Below are positions 25,867 through 33,807 of a stretch of DNA of 64,000 nt, one piece after another. The stretch is taken from positions 1 through 64,000 of the forward strand of contig BAAFRX010000006.1 of NCBI GenBank assembly GCA_045866275.1. Reading direction: 5' to 3'. Numbering within the stretch: position 1 is the stretch's first letter; every line of letters starts with the position of its first letter. The stretch comes from Sideroxyarcus sp045866275. GTDB taxonomy: Bacteria > Pseudomonadota > Gammaproteobacteria > Burkholderiales > Gallionellaceae. The notes beneath the pieces are model-generated. The model did no database searches and was not told the origin of the DNA. It saw only the letters and a program-made list of their open reading frames with translations. A program made the translations under genes and the position numbers.

Positions 25867-27209
25867 CATCCCTGCTCAAATATCCCATCTCGCGCACGCT
25901 GTTGCTGACCGGCCTGGCGTTGGTCAACGCCGCCTGCACGGTCGGCCCCGACTATGTGCGCCCCCCCCTCAACCTCCCTCCGGCCTACAAGGAACACACG
26001 TTCTCGCAGCCGGGGGCATTGCGCGCCGTACCGGCAGAGGGGCGCTGGTGGAAAATTTACAATGATCGCGAACTCGACGGCCTGCTGGAACAGATCGAGA
26101 TGCAAAACCCGTCGTTGCAGGCCGCCGAAGCGCGCGTGCGGCAAGCCCGCGCGCTGACCGGTCTGGCACGCTCGCAACAGGTCCCCACCGTCACCGCCGG
26201 CGGTACCAATGACCTGGGACTGATCGCCAATTGGGAAATCGATTTGTGGGGGCGCATCCGGCGCACCATCGAAGCCAACGGCGCATCTGCCGAAGCCAGT
26301 GCCGCCGATTTCGCTGCAGCAAAACTGTCGTTCCAGGCACAATTGGCGCAGGACTATTTTCTGCTGCGCGCGCGCGACGCGGAGATTCACCTGCTGCAGG
26401 ACCTGCTCGCTTTGCACACGCGCGGCGTGCAGATTGTCCATAACCAATACGCGGCGGGAATCCTGGATCGCAGCCAGGTCAGCCAGGCCCAGGCGCAACT
26501 CGGCAACACTCAAGTCAAACTCCAGGATGCGCGCCTGGCCCGCGCCCAGCTTGAGCATGCGATTGCATTACTCGTCGGCAAAGCACCGGCAGACTTTTCG
26601 CTCACGGAGACGGCGCTGGCTGCCGAAGTACCCGAGTTGCCGCCCACCCTGCCCGCAGAATTGCTGCAACGGCGTCCCGATATTCAAGCCACCGAGCGCA
26701 GGATGGCCGCCGCCAGTGCGCAAATCGGTGCCGCCGAAGCCACCGGTTACCCATCGCTCAATCTCTTTGCCGGGGTGAGCATTGGCAAAGGGCTTCTGGG
26801 CGGCGCAGAAGTGGCGGCACCGGTGTATGCCGGCGAAGCGCCGCAGGCGCGGCGCATGCAAGCCTCGGCTGCATATGACGAAGCCGTTGCCAATTACCGG
26901 CAGACGGTTTTCAACGCCCTGCGCGAAGTTGAAGACAACCTGGCCGCGCAGCGGATGCTTGAAACGGCAGCCGGCGCGCAGCACGATGCCGTCAGTGCGG
27001 TACGTGAAGCGGCGCGCATCAGCGACAATCAATACCAGGCAGGCATCCTCGATTTTTTGGCGGTGGTGGATGTCCACACCTCGGCCACTGAAAGTGAACG
27101 TGTCGCGCTGGACCTGTTGAGCCGCCGCTTGGTCACCAGTGTGACCCTGATCAAGGCGCTGGGCGGAAGCTGGTTGGACACAACCGGCGAAACCCACCAG
27201 GCTCCCTAA
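25863..27209 (+). CDS. Outer-membrane efflux lipoprotein (NodT/OprM family)
   Basis: 448-aa TolC-like channel completing the tripartite pump. The N-terminal signal ends in a lipobox-like LVNAAC, followed by TVGPDYVRPPLNLPPAY, the standard start of NodT/OprM lipoproteins. Two OEP repeats (about residues 60-240 and 260-440) show the heptad-like helices QAAEARVRQARALTGLARSQ and ELLQRRPDIQATERRMAAAS. The ATG at 25863 overlaps the second RND gene stop, so translation is coupled. It is slightly shorter than OprM (about 470 aa). It converges with the candidate ceramide synthase gene 8 bases away. Confidence 0.9.
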   Translation: MTSLLKYPISRTLLLTGLALVNAACTVGPDYVRPPLNLPPAYKEHTFSQPGALRAVPAEGRWWKIYNDRELDGLLEQIEMQNPSLQAAEARVRQARALTGLARSQQVPTVTAGGTNDLGLIANWEIDLWGRIRRTIEANGASAEASAADFAAAKLSFQAQLAQDYFLLRARDAEIHLLQDLLALHTRGVQIVHNQYAAGILDRSQVSQAQAQLGNTQVKLQDARLARAQLEHAIALLVGKAPADFSLTETALAAEVPELPPTLPAELLQRRPDIQATERRMAAASAQIGAAEATGYPSLNLFAGVSIGKGLLGGAEVAAPVYAGEAPQARRMQASAAYDEAVANYRQTVFNALREVEDNLAAQRMLETAAGAQHDAVSAVREAARISDNQYQAGILDFLAVVDVHTSATESERVALDLLSRRLVTSVTLIKALGGSWLDTTGETHQAP

Positions 27210-27217
27210 TCCGCGCG

Positions 27218-28387
27218 TCAATCGGCGTCCAACTCCCGCTCGAAAACGCGATAGCGCTTGTAGGCAATCCCGCCGATCGACTCGATGATATGACACATGC
27301 CGATGTTGTCCTCCAGAATCCAGGACAGTTCGATTTGTTTTGCGCCATGGCGGTGTAAGGGTACGCGCACCGCATCAATGACCAGAAACGCCAGGGCGGA
27401 GCCAAGACGGGTGCGTTGAAATTTGCGCCTGACTCCCATCAGAGGAACCCGGGCGGTACCGGGGAAACGCACTTTCAGGCGCCACAGGAGCTTGAGCCAG
27501 CCGAAGGGCAACAGATGGCCGCCGAGATCACGGATGGCCTCGTTGATATTGGGCAGCCCCACAATGAAAGCGGCCGCCTCGCCGTCCACTTCGGCGATCT
27601 GGATCAAGTCGCGGGCAACCAGAAAACGCAGGTTCTGCCCCAGCGCATCAAACTCGGCCGCAGTGAACGGCACAAACCCCCAGTTTTCCGACCAGGAATC
27701 GTTGAATATGTCGCGCAACAGCGCGATCTCGCGCGCAAAGTTCTTTAGATCGATCGGACGAATCCGGATGCGCTCCGAATGGATGCTGACCAGGCGCTGC
27801 ATGACCGCAGGCGCTGCAAAATTCGGCGCCACCATGTAAGCCAGCACATCCTTGGCCTTGCGGTAACCGCAGGCTTCAAGATGATCGCGGTAATACGGCC
27901 TGGCATGCCCCATCATGAATACCGGTGGGGTGTCGAACCCTTCGACCAGCAGTCCCGTTTCTTCGTTGATCGACAGGCTGAACGGGCCGCGCACGCGCCG
28001 CATCCCCTGGGCGCGCAACCACTGTTCCGCCGTGGCAACCAGCGCGGCAAACGTCTCGGCGCGATCTTCGGCATCCAGCATCCCGAAAAAACCGGTCGCA
28101 TCGGCATAGCGCTCCAGATGCAGCGCGTCCACCTGGGCACTGATGCGGCCCACGGTCAGGTTGCCGCGGACGGCGATCCACGCTTGCCAGCGGGCGTGCT
28201 GAAAATACGGATTGTGCTTCGCTGAAAGATGCATGCGGCGCTCGACCCGCAGCGGCGAAATCCAGACCGGATCCGATTTTAGGACGTTATTCTGAACGTC
28301 AATAAAACGCTCCAGATCGGCATTACCACTGACCGGAATGATGCGCAGCGCAGAAGAATCACTGGACACGGCGTTCGTCATTGTCAT
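27218..28387 (-). CDS. GNAT-fold acyltransferase, candidate bacterial ceramide synthase (bCerS)
   Basis: 389 aa, two-domain GNAT-like protein. Recognisable conserved strings are DPVWISPLRVERRMHL, NPYFQHARWQAWIA, VGRISAQVDALH, RRVRGPFSLSINEETGLLV, PPVFMMGHARPYY and a C-terminal ELSWILEDNIGMCHIIES. This family is usually annotated as N-acetyltransferase or YghO-like. The Caulobacter ceramide synthase CC_1154 was described as a GNAT-superfamily protein, and I believe this is the same family, though I could not align them. It would N-acylate sphinganine or its keto form. The start is uncertain: ATG 28387 or 28381, with a 28528 ATG upstream. Its position beyond the RND operon keeps it in the ceramide neighbourhood. 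Confidence 0.65.
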   Translation of the reverse strand: MTMTNAVSSDSSALRIIPVSGNADLERFIDVQNNVLKSDPVWISPLRVERRMHLSAKHNPYFQHARWQAWIAVRGNLTVGRISAQVDALHLERYADATGFFGMLDAEDRAETFAALVATAEQWLRAQGMRRVRGPFSLSINEETGLLVEGFDTPPVFMMGHARPYYRDHLEACGYRKAKDVLAYMVAPNFAAPAVMQRLVSIHSERIRIRPIDLKNFAREIALLRDIFNDSWSENWGFVPFTAAEFDALGQNLRFLVARDLIQIAEVDGEAAAFIVGLPNINEAIRDLGGHLLPFGWLKLLWRLKVRFPGTARVPLMGVRRKFQRTRLGSALAFLVIDAVRVPLHRHGAKQIELSWILEDNIGMCHIIESIGGIAYKRYRVFERELDAD

Positions 28388-28563
28388 TGATGATGGGCGC
28401 ACCGGGGTGCAAACAGGAAAGTGTTCATCGATACCACCGTGTTGAAGTATATGCGGGAATCCAGACCAAGCTTGAATTCTCGCCGTGGATTGTATCACCC
28501 CCCCTTTGGCGACTAAACAATGCTTCATGCGGGCACACCAACGCAGTGCACGCTTGGGTACAC

Positions 28564-28707
28564 CTGGTGTAGTGCTGCACTCTTAACGATACTTATTGCA
28601 AACCTTTGTGGGTCGGACTTCAGTCCGACATGTCGGGTTAAAACCCGACCCACAAGGGCTTCCCGCACCTTGGCATAAGTTCCAGATAGCGTGCAACACT
28701 ACACCAG
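28564..28707. repeat. MITE-like element with 17-bp terminal inverted repeats
   Basis: CTGGTGTAGTGCTGCAC (28564-28580) and its inverse GTGCAACACTACACCAG (28691-28707) match at 16 of 17 positions and bracket 144 bases containing the REP pair at 28606-28655. There is no coding frame. No clear target-site duplication is seen. The rest of the 28388-28840 gap holds nothing else recognisable. Confidence 0.6.
28606..28655. repeat. REP-like palindrome pair, GTCGG family
   Basis: GTCGGACT-TC-AGTCCGAC (28612-28629) is followed by GTCGGGTT-AA-AACCCGAC (28632-28649). Both are bounded by TTGTGGGTCGG and CCGACCCACAA, so the ends of the unit are themselves inverted. The same GTCGG palindrome class recurs at 32676-32740 and inside mutS at 59812-59867. 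Confidence 0.85.
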
Positions 28708-28840
28708 CTCCTTGCGCTTCATCCAGTACAGGTAAATTTCTGAAGATTCCCATCAAGCATGGGTACAGCTTAATGAAAGATCGACAGAGGAACGCCCCCT
28801 GCAACCGCGTCCCGGCCCCACGTCTGAAGACCGGCTTGTT

Positions 28841-29722
28841 CTACTCCGCAGTGCGGTAAAGATGTCCCGACAATAGACTCGCGGCAACGATCAATACCGC
28901 CCCCAGCCAGTCTCGAATTTCCAGCACCTCCTGTGCCAGCAGGCTGGATGAAATGGCGGCGAACACCAACTCCGACAGAAACAGCACGATGGCACGATTG
29001 GCAGGCAAGCGCGTGACCCCGTATTGCACGGCAAAACTGGTCGCGCACAGCACCACGCCCATCAGTGCCAGCAACAGCCACGACCCGGCGGTGATCGTGG
29101 CAACCTGAGCCGGCATTCCACCTTGCCACCCTAAAAATGGCGCGGTCAGTGCGACCGTCCCGATCCACAGACTAAATGATTTCACTTCGACCGAGAGGTG
29201 TCCGGCACGGCGCGAAACGACGTTCGACAACGCAAAGCCCATGCCGGCGGACAGCCCCAGCCATTCAGCCGGACCTTGTGGCAACGGAAAACCGGATCCC
29301 GGTCGCCACAGCATGATGAATGCGCCGCCCAAGGACAGCGCAACGATGGCATAGCCATAACGATTGAGCCGCTCACCCAGCAGCCAGTACGAGAACAGGA
29401 TCGTCCAGACCGGCGCAAGGTAAAACAACAACAGCACCCGCATCACCTCGCCCTGCAACATCCCCAGCACATAGCCCAGGTTGGCCCATCCGGCACTGAA
29501 TACCAACAGCAACGCCCAGCCCCCCAGGGTTGCGCGTTCGCGCCAAACGCGCGGCAACACAAAAGCGCCGCACAACAGTGCCAGCAAGTAGGTCAGGAAA
29601 GTCGCCGTCACGCCGGAGATGCCAGCATCCTGGAGTGCGCGATAGGGATACCAGATCAAGCCCCACACCAGCGCCCCACTCAATACACCCGCAACCGGCA
29701 ATACATTTCGTTTTGTAGGCAA
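28841..29722 (-). CDS. EamA/DMT-family permease
   Basis: 293 aa with ten predicted transmembrane helices in two EamA halves (about residues 8-140 and 155-290), as in RhaT/YdcZ-like drug and metabolite transporters. Typical strings are GALVWGLIWYPYRALQ near the N-terminus and LLFYLAPVWTILFSYWLLGE at the end of the first half. It probably exports a small metabolite; the substrate is unknown. It starts at TTG 29722 with AGGG about 9 bases upstream, since no ATG precedes the first helix. It is divergent from dapC, with only 47 bases between. Confidence 0.85.
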   Translation of the reverse strand: MPTKRNVLPVAGVLSGALVWGLIWYPYRALQDAGISGVTATFLTYLLALLCGAFVLPRVWRERATLGGWALLLVFSAGWANLGYVLGMLQGEVMRVLLLFYLAPVWTILFSYWLLGERLNRYGYAIVALSLGGAFIMLWRPGSGFPLPQGPAEWLGLSAGMGFALSNVVSRRAGHLSVEVKSFSLWIGTVALTAPFLGWQGGMPAQVATITAGSWLLLALMGVVLCATSFAVQYGVTRLPANRAIVLFLSELVFAAISSSLLAQEVLEIRDWLGAVLIVAASLLSGHLYRTAE

Positions 29723-29740
29723 TTGGCCGACCCTTATAAT
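29712..29740 (+). promoter_or_regulatory. Candidate dapC promoter
   Basis: A perfect TATAAT (29735-29740) lies 29 bases before the dapC ATG, with TTTGTA (29712-29717) as a weak -35 at 17-base spacing. It overlaps the start codon of the divergent permease gene. Confidence 0.5.
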
Positions 29741-29769
29741 GCCCGCTCTTTCGCAACGCGAGTTTGCAG

Positions 29770-30963
29770 ATGAATCCAGACCTGGAGAAGCTTCAACCCT
29801 ACCCGTTTCAAAAACTCGCCAGATTGCTCGGCGAAGTTGGCACCAACACCGCGTACCCGCCGATCAGCCTGCATATCGGGGAACCGAAACATGCGACGCC
29901 CGCGTTCATCCGCGACGCATTGAGCGCGGGGCTGGATGGCCTTGCCCATTATCCCACAACGATCGGCAGCCCCGCGTTGCGCAACGCCATCGCGGGCTGG
30001 TTGGCGCGCCGCTACGGCATCCCCGTACCGGATGCCCAAAGCCAGGTTCTGCCGGTGAACGGCAGCCGCGAGGCATTGTTTGCTTTTGCCCAGGCCGTGG
30101 TTGACCGCGGCCGACCCGACCCGGTCGTGGTCTGCCCCAACCCCTTCTATCAAATTTACGAAGGTGCGGCATACCTCGCCGGTGCGACGCCGCATTTTTT
30201 GAACGCCGACCCCGCAGACAATTACGCACTGAATTTTGCACAGTTGCCGCCGGCCATCTGGCAACGCGCGCAACTGGTCTATGTCTGCTCGCCTGGCAAC
30301 CCGACCGGGCGCGTAATGACGCAGACCGAATGGAAACTTTTGTTCGAAATGAGCGACCGCTACGGCTTTATCATCGCGGCGGACGAGTGCTATTCCGAAA
30401 TCTATTTTGGCGAAAACAAGCCGCTGGGCGCATTGCAAGCTGCACGCCAGCTCGGTCGCCACGATTACCAGAATCTGGTGGTGTTCTCCAGTCTGTCAAA
30501 ACGTTCCAACGTACCCGGCATGCGTTCCGGCTTCGTCGCGGGAGATGCGAAAATACTGGAACGGTTCGCCCTGTATCGCACCTATCACGGCTGCGCGATG
30601 AATCCCGCGATCCAGACCGCGACCCTTGCGGCCTGGAACGACGAAGCGCACGTGGCGGAAAACCGTCGGCTGTACGCGCAAAAATTCGATCAGGCGATTC
30701 AACTGCTCGCGCCGGTATTGCCCGTAACACAACCCGATGCCGGCTTTTATCTTTGGGCACGCACCCCCATCGCCGATCCCCTCTTCGCGCAATACCTCTA
30801 CCGAGACTACAACGTATCCGTTTTGCCGGGCAGCTTCCTCGCCCGGGAAGCGCACGGGATCAACCCCGGTGCAAATTTCATCCGAATGGCATTGGTGGCC
30901 GGTCTCGACGAGACGCTGGAGGCCGTACGACGCATCGTGCAATTTGTTGCAAGGATAGGTTGA
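29770..30963 (+). CDS. dapC: N-succinyldiaminopimelate aminotransferase DapC
   Basis: PLP-dependent class I aminotransferase of 397 aa. It transfers an amino group from glutamate to N-succinyl-2-amino-6-ketopimelate in the lysine/diaminopimelate pathway. The start MNPDLEKLQPYPFQKLARLL and ISLHIGEPKHATPAFI match the TIGR03538 DapC family. The PLP lysine is in SSLSKRSNVPGMRSGF, and SPGNPTGRVM and DECYSEIYF are also seen. ATG 29770 is used rather than the TTG six bases earlier. It is transcribed from its own promoter. Confidence 0.92.
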   Translation: MNPDLEKLQPYPFQKLARLLGEVGTNTAYPPISLHIGEPKHATPAFIRDALSAGLDGLAHYPTTIGSPALRNAIAGWLARRYGIPVPDAQSQVLPVNGSREALFAFAQAVVDRGRPDPVVVCPNPFYQIYEGAAYLAGATPHFLNADPADNYALNFAQLPPAIWQRAQLVYVCSPGNPTGRVMTQTEWKLLFEMSDRYGFIIAADECYSEIYFGENKPLGALQAARQLGRHDYQNLVVFSSLSKRSNVPGMRSGFVAGDAKILERFALYRTYHGCAMNPAIQTATLAAWNDEAHVAENRRLYAQKFDQAIQLLAPVLPVTQPDAGFYLWARTPIADPLFAQYLYRDYNVSVLPGSFLAREAHGINPGANFIRMALVAGLDETLEAVRRIVQFVARIG

Positions 30964-31038
30964 ATAGCCGGGTATTCCTGTTCCGGTTTTTCGTTTTCCA
31001 ACCAGCGTCGGTCAGATGCCCCCAGCTTCGAGGGAAAA

Positions 31039-32448
31039 TCAGAACAGGGCGTGATTGAAGATAAGATGGGTGGCGATGCTGCCGGCGTAGCCGAGCGCGA
31101 TGACCGGCGTCCATTTGAGGTGGGCGAAGAACGTATAGGTGCCGCGCGCCTGCCCCATCAGCGCCACCCCCGCCGCCGAGCCGATGGACAACAGCGAGCC
31201 GCCGACCCCGGCGGTCATGGTGACCAGCAGCCATTGGCCGATGGACATATCCGGCTGCATGGTAAGCACCGCAAACATGACAGGAATGTTATCCACCACC
31301 GCCGAGATCAGGCCAATCGCGATGTTGGCGTTGGTCGCCCCCCAGTCGCCGTAGATCACTTGCGAGACCAGGCCGAGGTAGCCGATGAACCCAAGCCCCC
31401 CGACGCACATCACCACGCCGTAGAAAAAGAACAGCGTGTCCCATTCGCTGCGCGCCACTTCGCGATAGATATCGAAGGCCGCCGGACTGCCGATCTCGCC
31501 GACCCCCTTCTGCGCGCGACCACGGGTGGATTTGCGCAAAAAGAACGCATAGAACTTGAGGATTGCCATGCCGGTGAGCATGCCGATCACCGGCGGCAAT
31601 TCGAGCACGCTGTGGAAACTCACCGCCAGCGCGATGGTGCACAGGAACAGCGCGGCGATGACCAGCGCGCCGCGCTTCATCTCGACCATCTTGCCGCCGC
31701 TTCCGGGCTTGGCCCGGGGCAGGAACCCATGCATGATCGCTGCCGGAATCAGCCAGTTCATGAACGACGGCAAAAAAAGATGGAAGAACGTCCAGAAGCC
31801 GATCGGGCCATTGCTGGCCACGACGTTCTTCTGCCACACCATCAGCGTGGTGATGTCGCCGAACGGCGAGAAGGCACCGCCTGCGTTGGCGGCGACGACC
31901 AGATTGATCAAGGCCAGCACCACGAATTTCGGGTTGTCCTTGCCCACAGCCAACACCACCGCCCCCATCAGCAAGGCGGTGGTCAGATTGTCGGCAACGG
32001 CGGAAATGAAGAACGCCAGCACGCCGGTGACCCAGAACAGGGCGCGGTAGCTGAAGCCCTTGCGGATCAGCCAGGAGCGCAGCGCCTCGAATACATTACG
32101 CTCATCCATCGCGTTGATGTAGGTCATCGCCACGATCAGGAACAGCATCAGCTCGGCATATTCCTCCAGATTGTGGCGCAGTGCCGTCTCCACCACATGC
32201 GGGATGTCGTGCGCCTGGTAATACCACGCGATCAGCCCCCAGATGATGCCTGCCGCCAGCATCACCGGCTTGGACTTGCGCAGGTGAGTGAATTCTTCCG
32301 CCATCACCGCGAGGTAGGCAATAAAGAACAGCAGCAACGCGGTCATGCCCACCCATTGTCCGGTCAGATCCAGCCGCGCGCCATCGCCCGCCGCGTGCGC
32401 CAGTACAGGCATGAAAAGAGTGATCAGCAACAGGATGCAGCGGTTCAT
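31039..32448 (-). CDS. nhaD: Na+/H+ antiporter NhaD
   Basis: 469 aa, ion-transporter superfamily. An N-terminal signal-like segment (MNRCILLLITLFMPVLAHAA) is followed by about 12 transmembrane helices. Family strings include MAEEFTHLRKSKPVMLAAGI, AVADNLTTALLMGAVVLAVG, NAGGAFSPFGDITTLMVWQ and ISAVVDNIPVMFAVL. GGAGAATTCCAG precedes the ATG. It extrudes sodium in exchange for protons for pH and salt homeostasis. It is monocistronic: dapC converges on its 3' end, and a small plus-strand gene lies upstream. Confidence 0.92.
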   Translation of the reverse strand: MNRCILLLITLFMPVLAHAAGDGARLDLTGQWVGMTALLLFFIAYLAVMAEEFTHLRKSKPVMLAAGIIWGLIAWYYQAHDIPHVVETALRHNLEEYAELMLFLIVAMTYINAMDERNVFEALRSWLIRKGFSYRALFWVTGVLAFFISAVADNLTTALLMGAVVLAVGKDNPKFVVLALINLVVAANAGGAFSPFGDITTLMVWQKNVVASNGPIGFWTFFHLFLPSFMNWLIPAAIMHGFLPRAKPGSGGKMVEMKRGALVIAALFLCTIALAVSFHSVLELPPVIGMLTGMAILKFYAFFLRKSTRGRAQKGVGEIGSPAAFDIYREVARSEWDTLFFFYGVVMCVGGLGFIGYLGLVSQVIYGDWGATNANIAIGLISAVVDNIPVMFAVLTMQPDMSIGQWLLVTMTAGVGGSLLSIGSAAGVALMGQARGTYTFFAHLKWTPVIALGYAGSIATHLIFNHALF

Positions 32449-32575
32449 CTGGAATTCTCCATGCAGTAGGATGTACCGCGCAGAACGGCGGCGTCGAATT
32501 GTACCGCAGACGGGAAACCGGCCGGATGCAACTCAACGTAGAATGGCCGTCGTCAGCCGATTTCAGGAGTGCGGG

Positions 32576-32650
32576 ATGTTCGTCGAATTATTCATTCTGG
32601 TCGTGCTGGTCGCAGTCGTGATCTTTGCACTGCGTCCACCGCGCAAATGA
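32576..32650 (+). CDS. 24-residue single-helix membrane peptide
   Basis: A very short gene with strong expression signals. AGGAG (32565-32569) sits 6 bases before the ATG, followed by MFVELFILVVLVAVVIFALR and PPRK, that is one transmembrane helix with a basic C-terminal end. A strong terminator begins 2 bases after the stop. A weak TAGAAT (32539-32544) could be a -10. No family was recognised. Peptides of this kind often bind a larger membrane complex, but no partner is evident here; it is divergent from nhaD. Confidence 0.65.
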   Translation: MFVELFILVVLVAVVIFALRPPRK

Positions 32651-32651
32651 A

Positions 32652-32676
32652 AAGGGGGCTGAAAGCCCCCTTTTTT
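32652..32676 (+). terminator. Rho-independent terminator
   Basis: AAGGGGGCT-GAA-AGCCCCCTT followed by TTTT closes the 24-aa gene. The A-run on the other side lets it work in both directions, so it could also end pbpG transcripts. Confidence 0.85.
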
Positions 32677-32740
32677 GTGGGTCGGACTTTAGTCCGACAG
32701 AATTTTGAATAGCCCTCGTCGGACTAAAGTCCGACCCACA
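32676..32740. repeat. REP-like element with perfect 23-bp inverted repeat
   Basis: The 23 bases 32676-32698 (TGTGGGTCGGACTTTAGTCC then GAC) are exactly inverted at 32718-32740, with a 19-base spacer. Each arm contains its own GTCGGACT/AGTCCGAC palindrome. The element fits exactly between the terminator above and the pbpG stop codon (32741). Confidence 0.88.
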
Positions 32741-33601
32741 CTATCTCATGCGGCTTTGCAGCGAAACGCGCTGCAAACCGCCCTCCACCCAGTTCTTGAT
32801 CCGGTTGGCATCGCCGACGCGGGTGTGTTTTCCCCAGGAGTCGAGCAGCACGATGACCGTCGGCCGGTCGGACAATCTGACCTTCATCACCAGGCAACGC
32901 CCGGCCTCGCTGATGTAACCGGTCTTGCTCAAACCGATATCCCACGCCTTGCTACGCACCAGGGGATTGGTGTTGCCAAAGCGCAGGGTCTGCCGGGCAC
33001 TGACTTGTACCGTATGGGCGGCTTGGGTGGTGGCGCGCTTGATTTCGGGGTAGGTCTCTGCCGCCTGCACCAGCTTGACCAGATCGTGCGCGGTCGAGAC
33101 GTTCTCGCTTTGCAGGCCTGCCGGCCCGGTGAAACTGGAGTCGTCCATTCCCAGTTCGCGCGCCTTGGCATTCATCAGGGCCACCAGCACCGGAGTTCCG
33201 CCCGGGAAGGTGCGTGCCAGCGCCGAGGCGGCACGGTTCTCCGAAGCCATCAGCGCCAGCGCCAGCAGATCGCCCCGGCTCAAGGTCATGCCGTCACGCA
33301 GGCGCGACTTGGTTCCCTTGAGGCGGTCGCGGTCCTCGCGCGTAATGGTGATCGGCTCATCCAGCGGCAGGCGCGCATCCAGGACAACCATGGCGGTCAT
33401 CAGCTTGGTGATCGAGGCGATCGGCACCACCTCGTTTTCGTTCTTGCGATAAAGCGGCTGTTGCGCCTGTTCGTCATAAATCAGGGCAATGGCGGAACCG
33501 AGCTTGGGTAATTTGCCAGTGTGATAGGGCGTGTCAGCCGCTTGCGCGGCACCCGCCGATACCCACAGCAGAATCGCCAACAACCCATGGAAAATCTTCA
33601 T
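32741..33601 (-). CDS. pbpG: D-alanyl-D-alanine endopeptidase PbpG (PBP7-like)
   Basis: 286-aa periplasmic low-molecular-weight penicillin-binding protein. It has a signal peptide (MKIFHGLLAILLWVSAGAAQ, cleaved near QAA) and the active-site triad motifs SITK (S-x-x-K), SEN (S-x-N) and KTG (LSKTGYISEAG). It hydrolyses D-Ala-meso-DAP cross-links in peptidoglycan. It is monocistronic, ending at the repeat element. Confidence 0.92.
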   Translation of the reverse strand: MKIFHGLLAILLWVSAGAAQAADTPYHTGKLPKLGSAIALIYDEQAQQPLYRKNENEVVPIASITKLMTAMVVLDARLPLDEPITITREDRDRLKGTKSRLRDGMTLSRGDLLALALMASENRAASALARTFPGGTPVLVALMNAKARELGMDDSSFTGPAGLQSENVSTAHDLVKLVQAAETYPEIKRATTQAAHTVQVSARQTLRFGNTNPLVRSKAWDIGLSKTGYISEAGRCLVMKVRLSDRPTVIVLLDSWGKHTRVGDANRIKNWVEGGLQRVSLQSRMR

Positions 33602-33671
33602 TTTTCAGTCTTTCAGAATCAAGCGGGGCGGAGGATAGCGGAATATCCGGTGCCGGCAAGCATTTGTGTTG

Positions 33672-33702
33672 CAAAAACGCAAAGGGAACCGGATTCCCTT
33701 TG
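33672..33702 (-). terminator. Terminator after the ABC exporter gene
   Basis: On the minus strand CAAAGGGAA-TCCGG-TTCCCTTTG (33702-33680) is followed by CGTTTTTGC. It is a perfect 9-bp stem about 105 bases beyond the exporter stop; the rest of the 33602-33807 gap is featureless. Confidence 0.65.
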
Positions 33703-33807
33703 CCGAATAACCCGCGCTTTCAATGTTTTTTGCGGCAGTTATTCCGGAGTACCGGCGAAATCCGCGCAAGATAAGGTGAAAGCCGCTCGTCTGCCGGCAC
33801 CCGCCAT

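Noticed and set aside
31051..32469. Plus-strand open frame (472 codons) opposite nhaD
   Set aside because: Same antisense artefact; no Shine-Dalgarno or domain, and NhaD motifs are complete on the minus strand.
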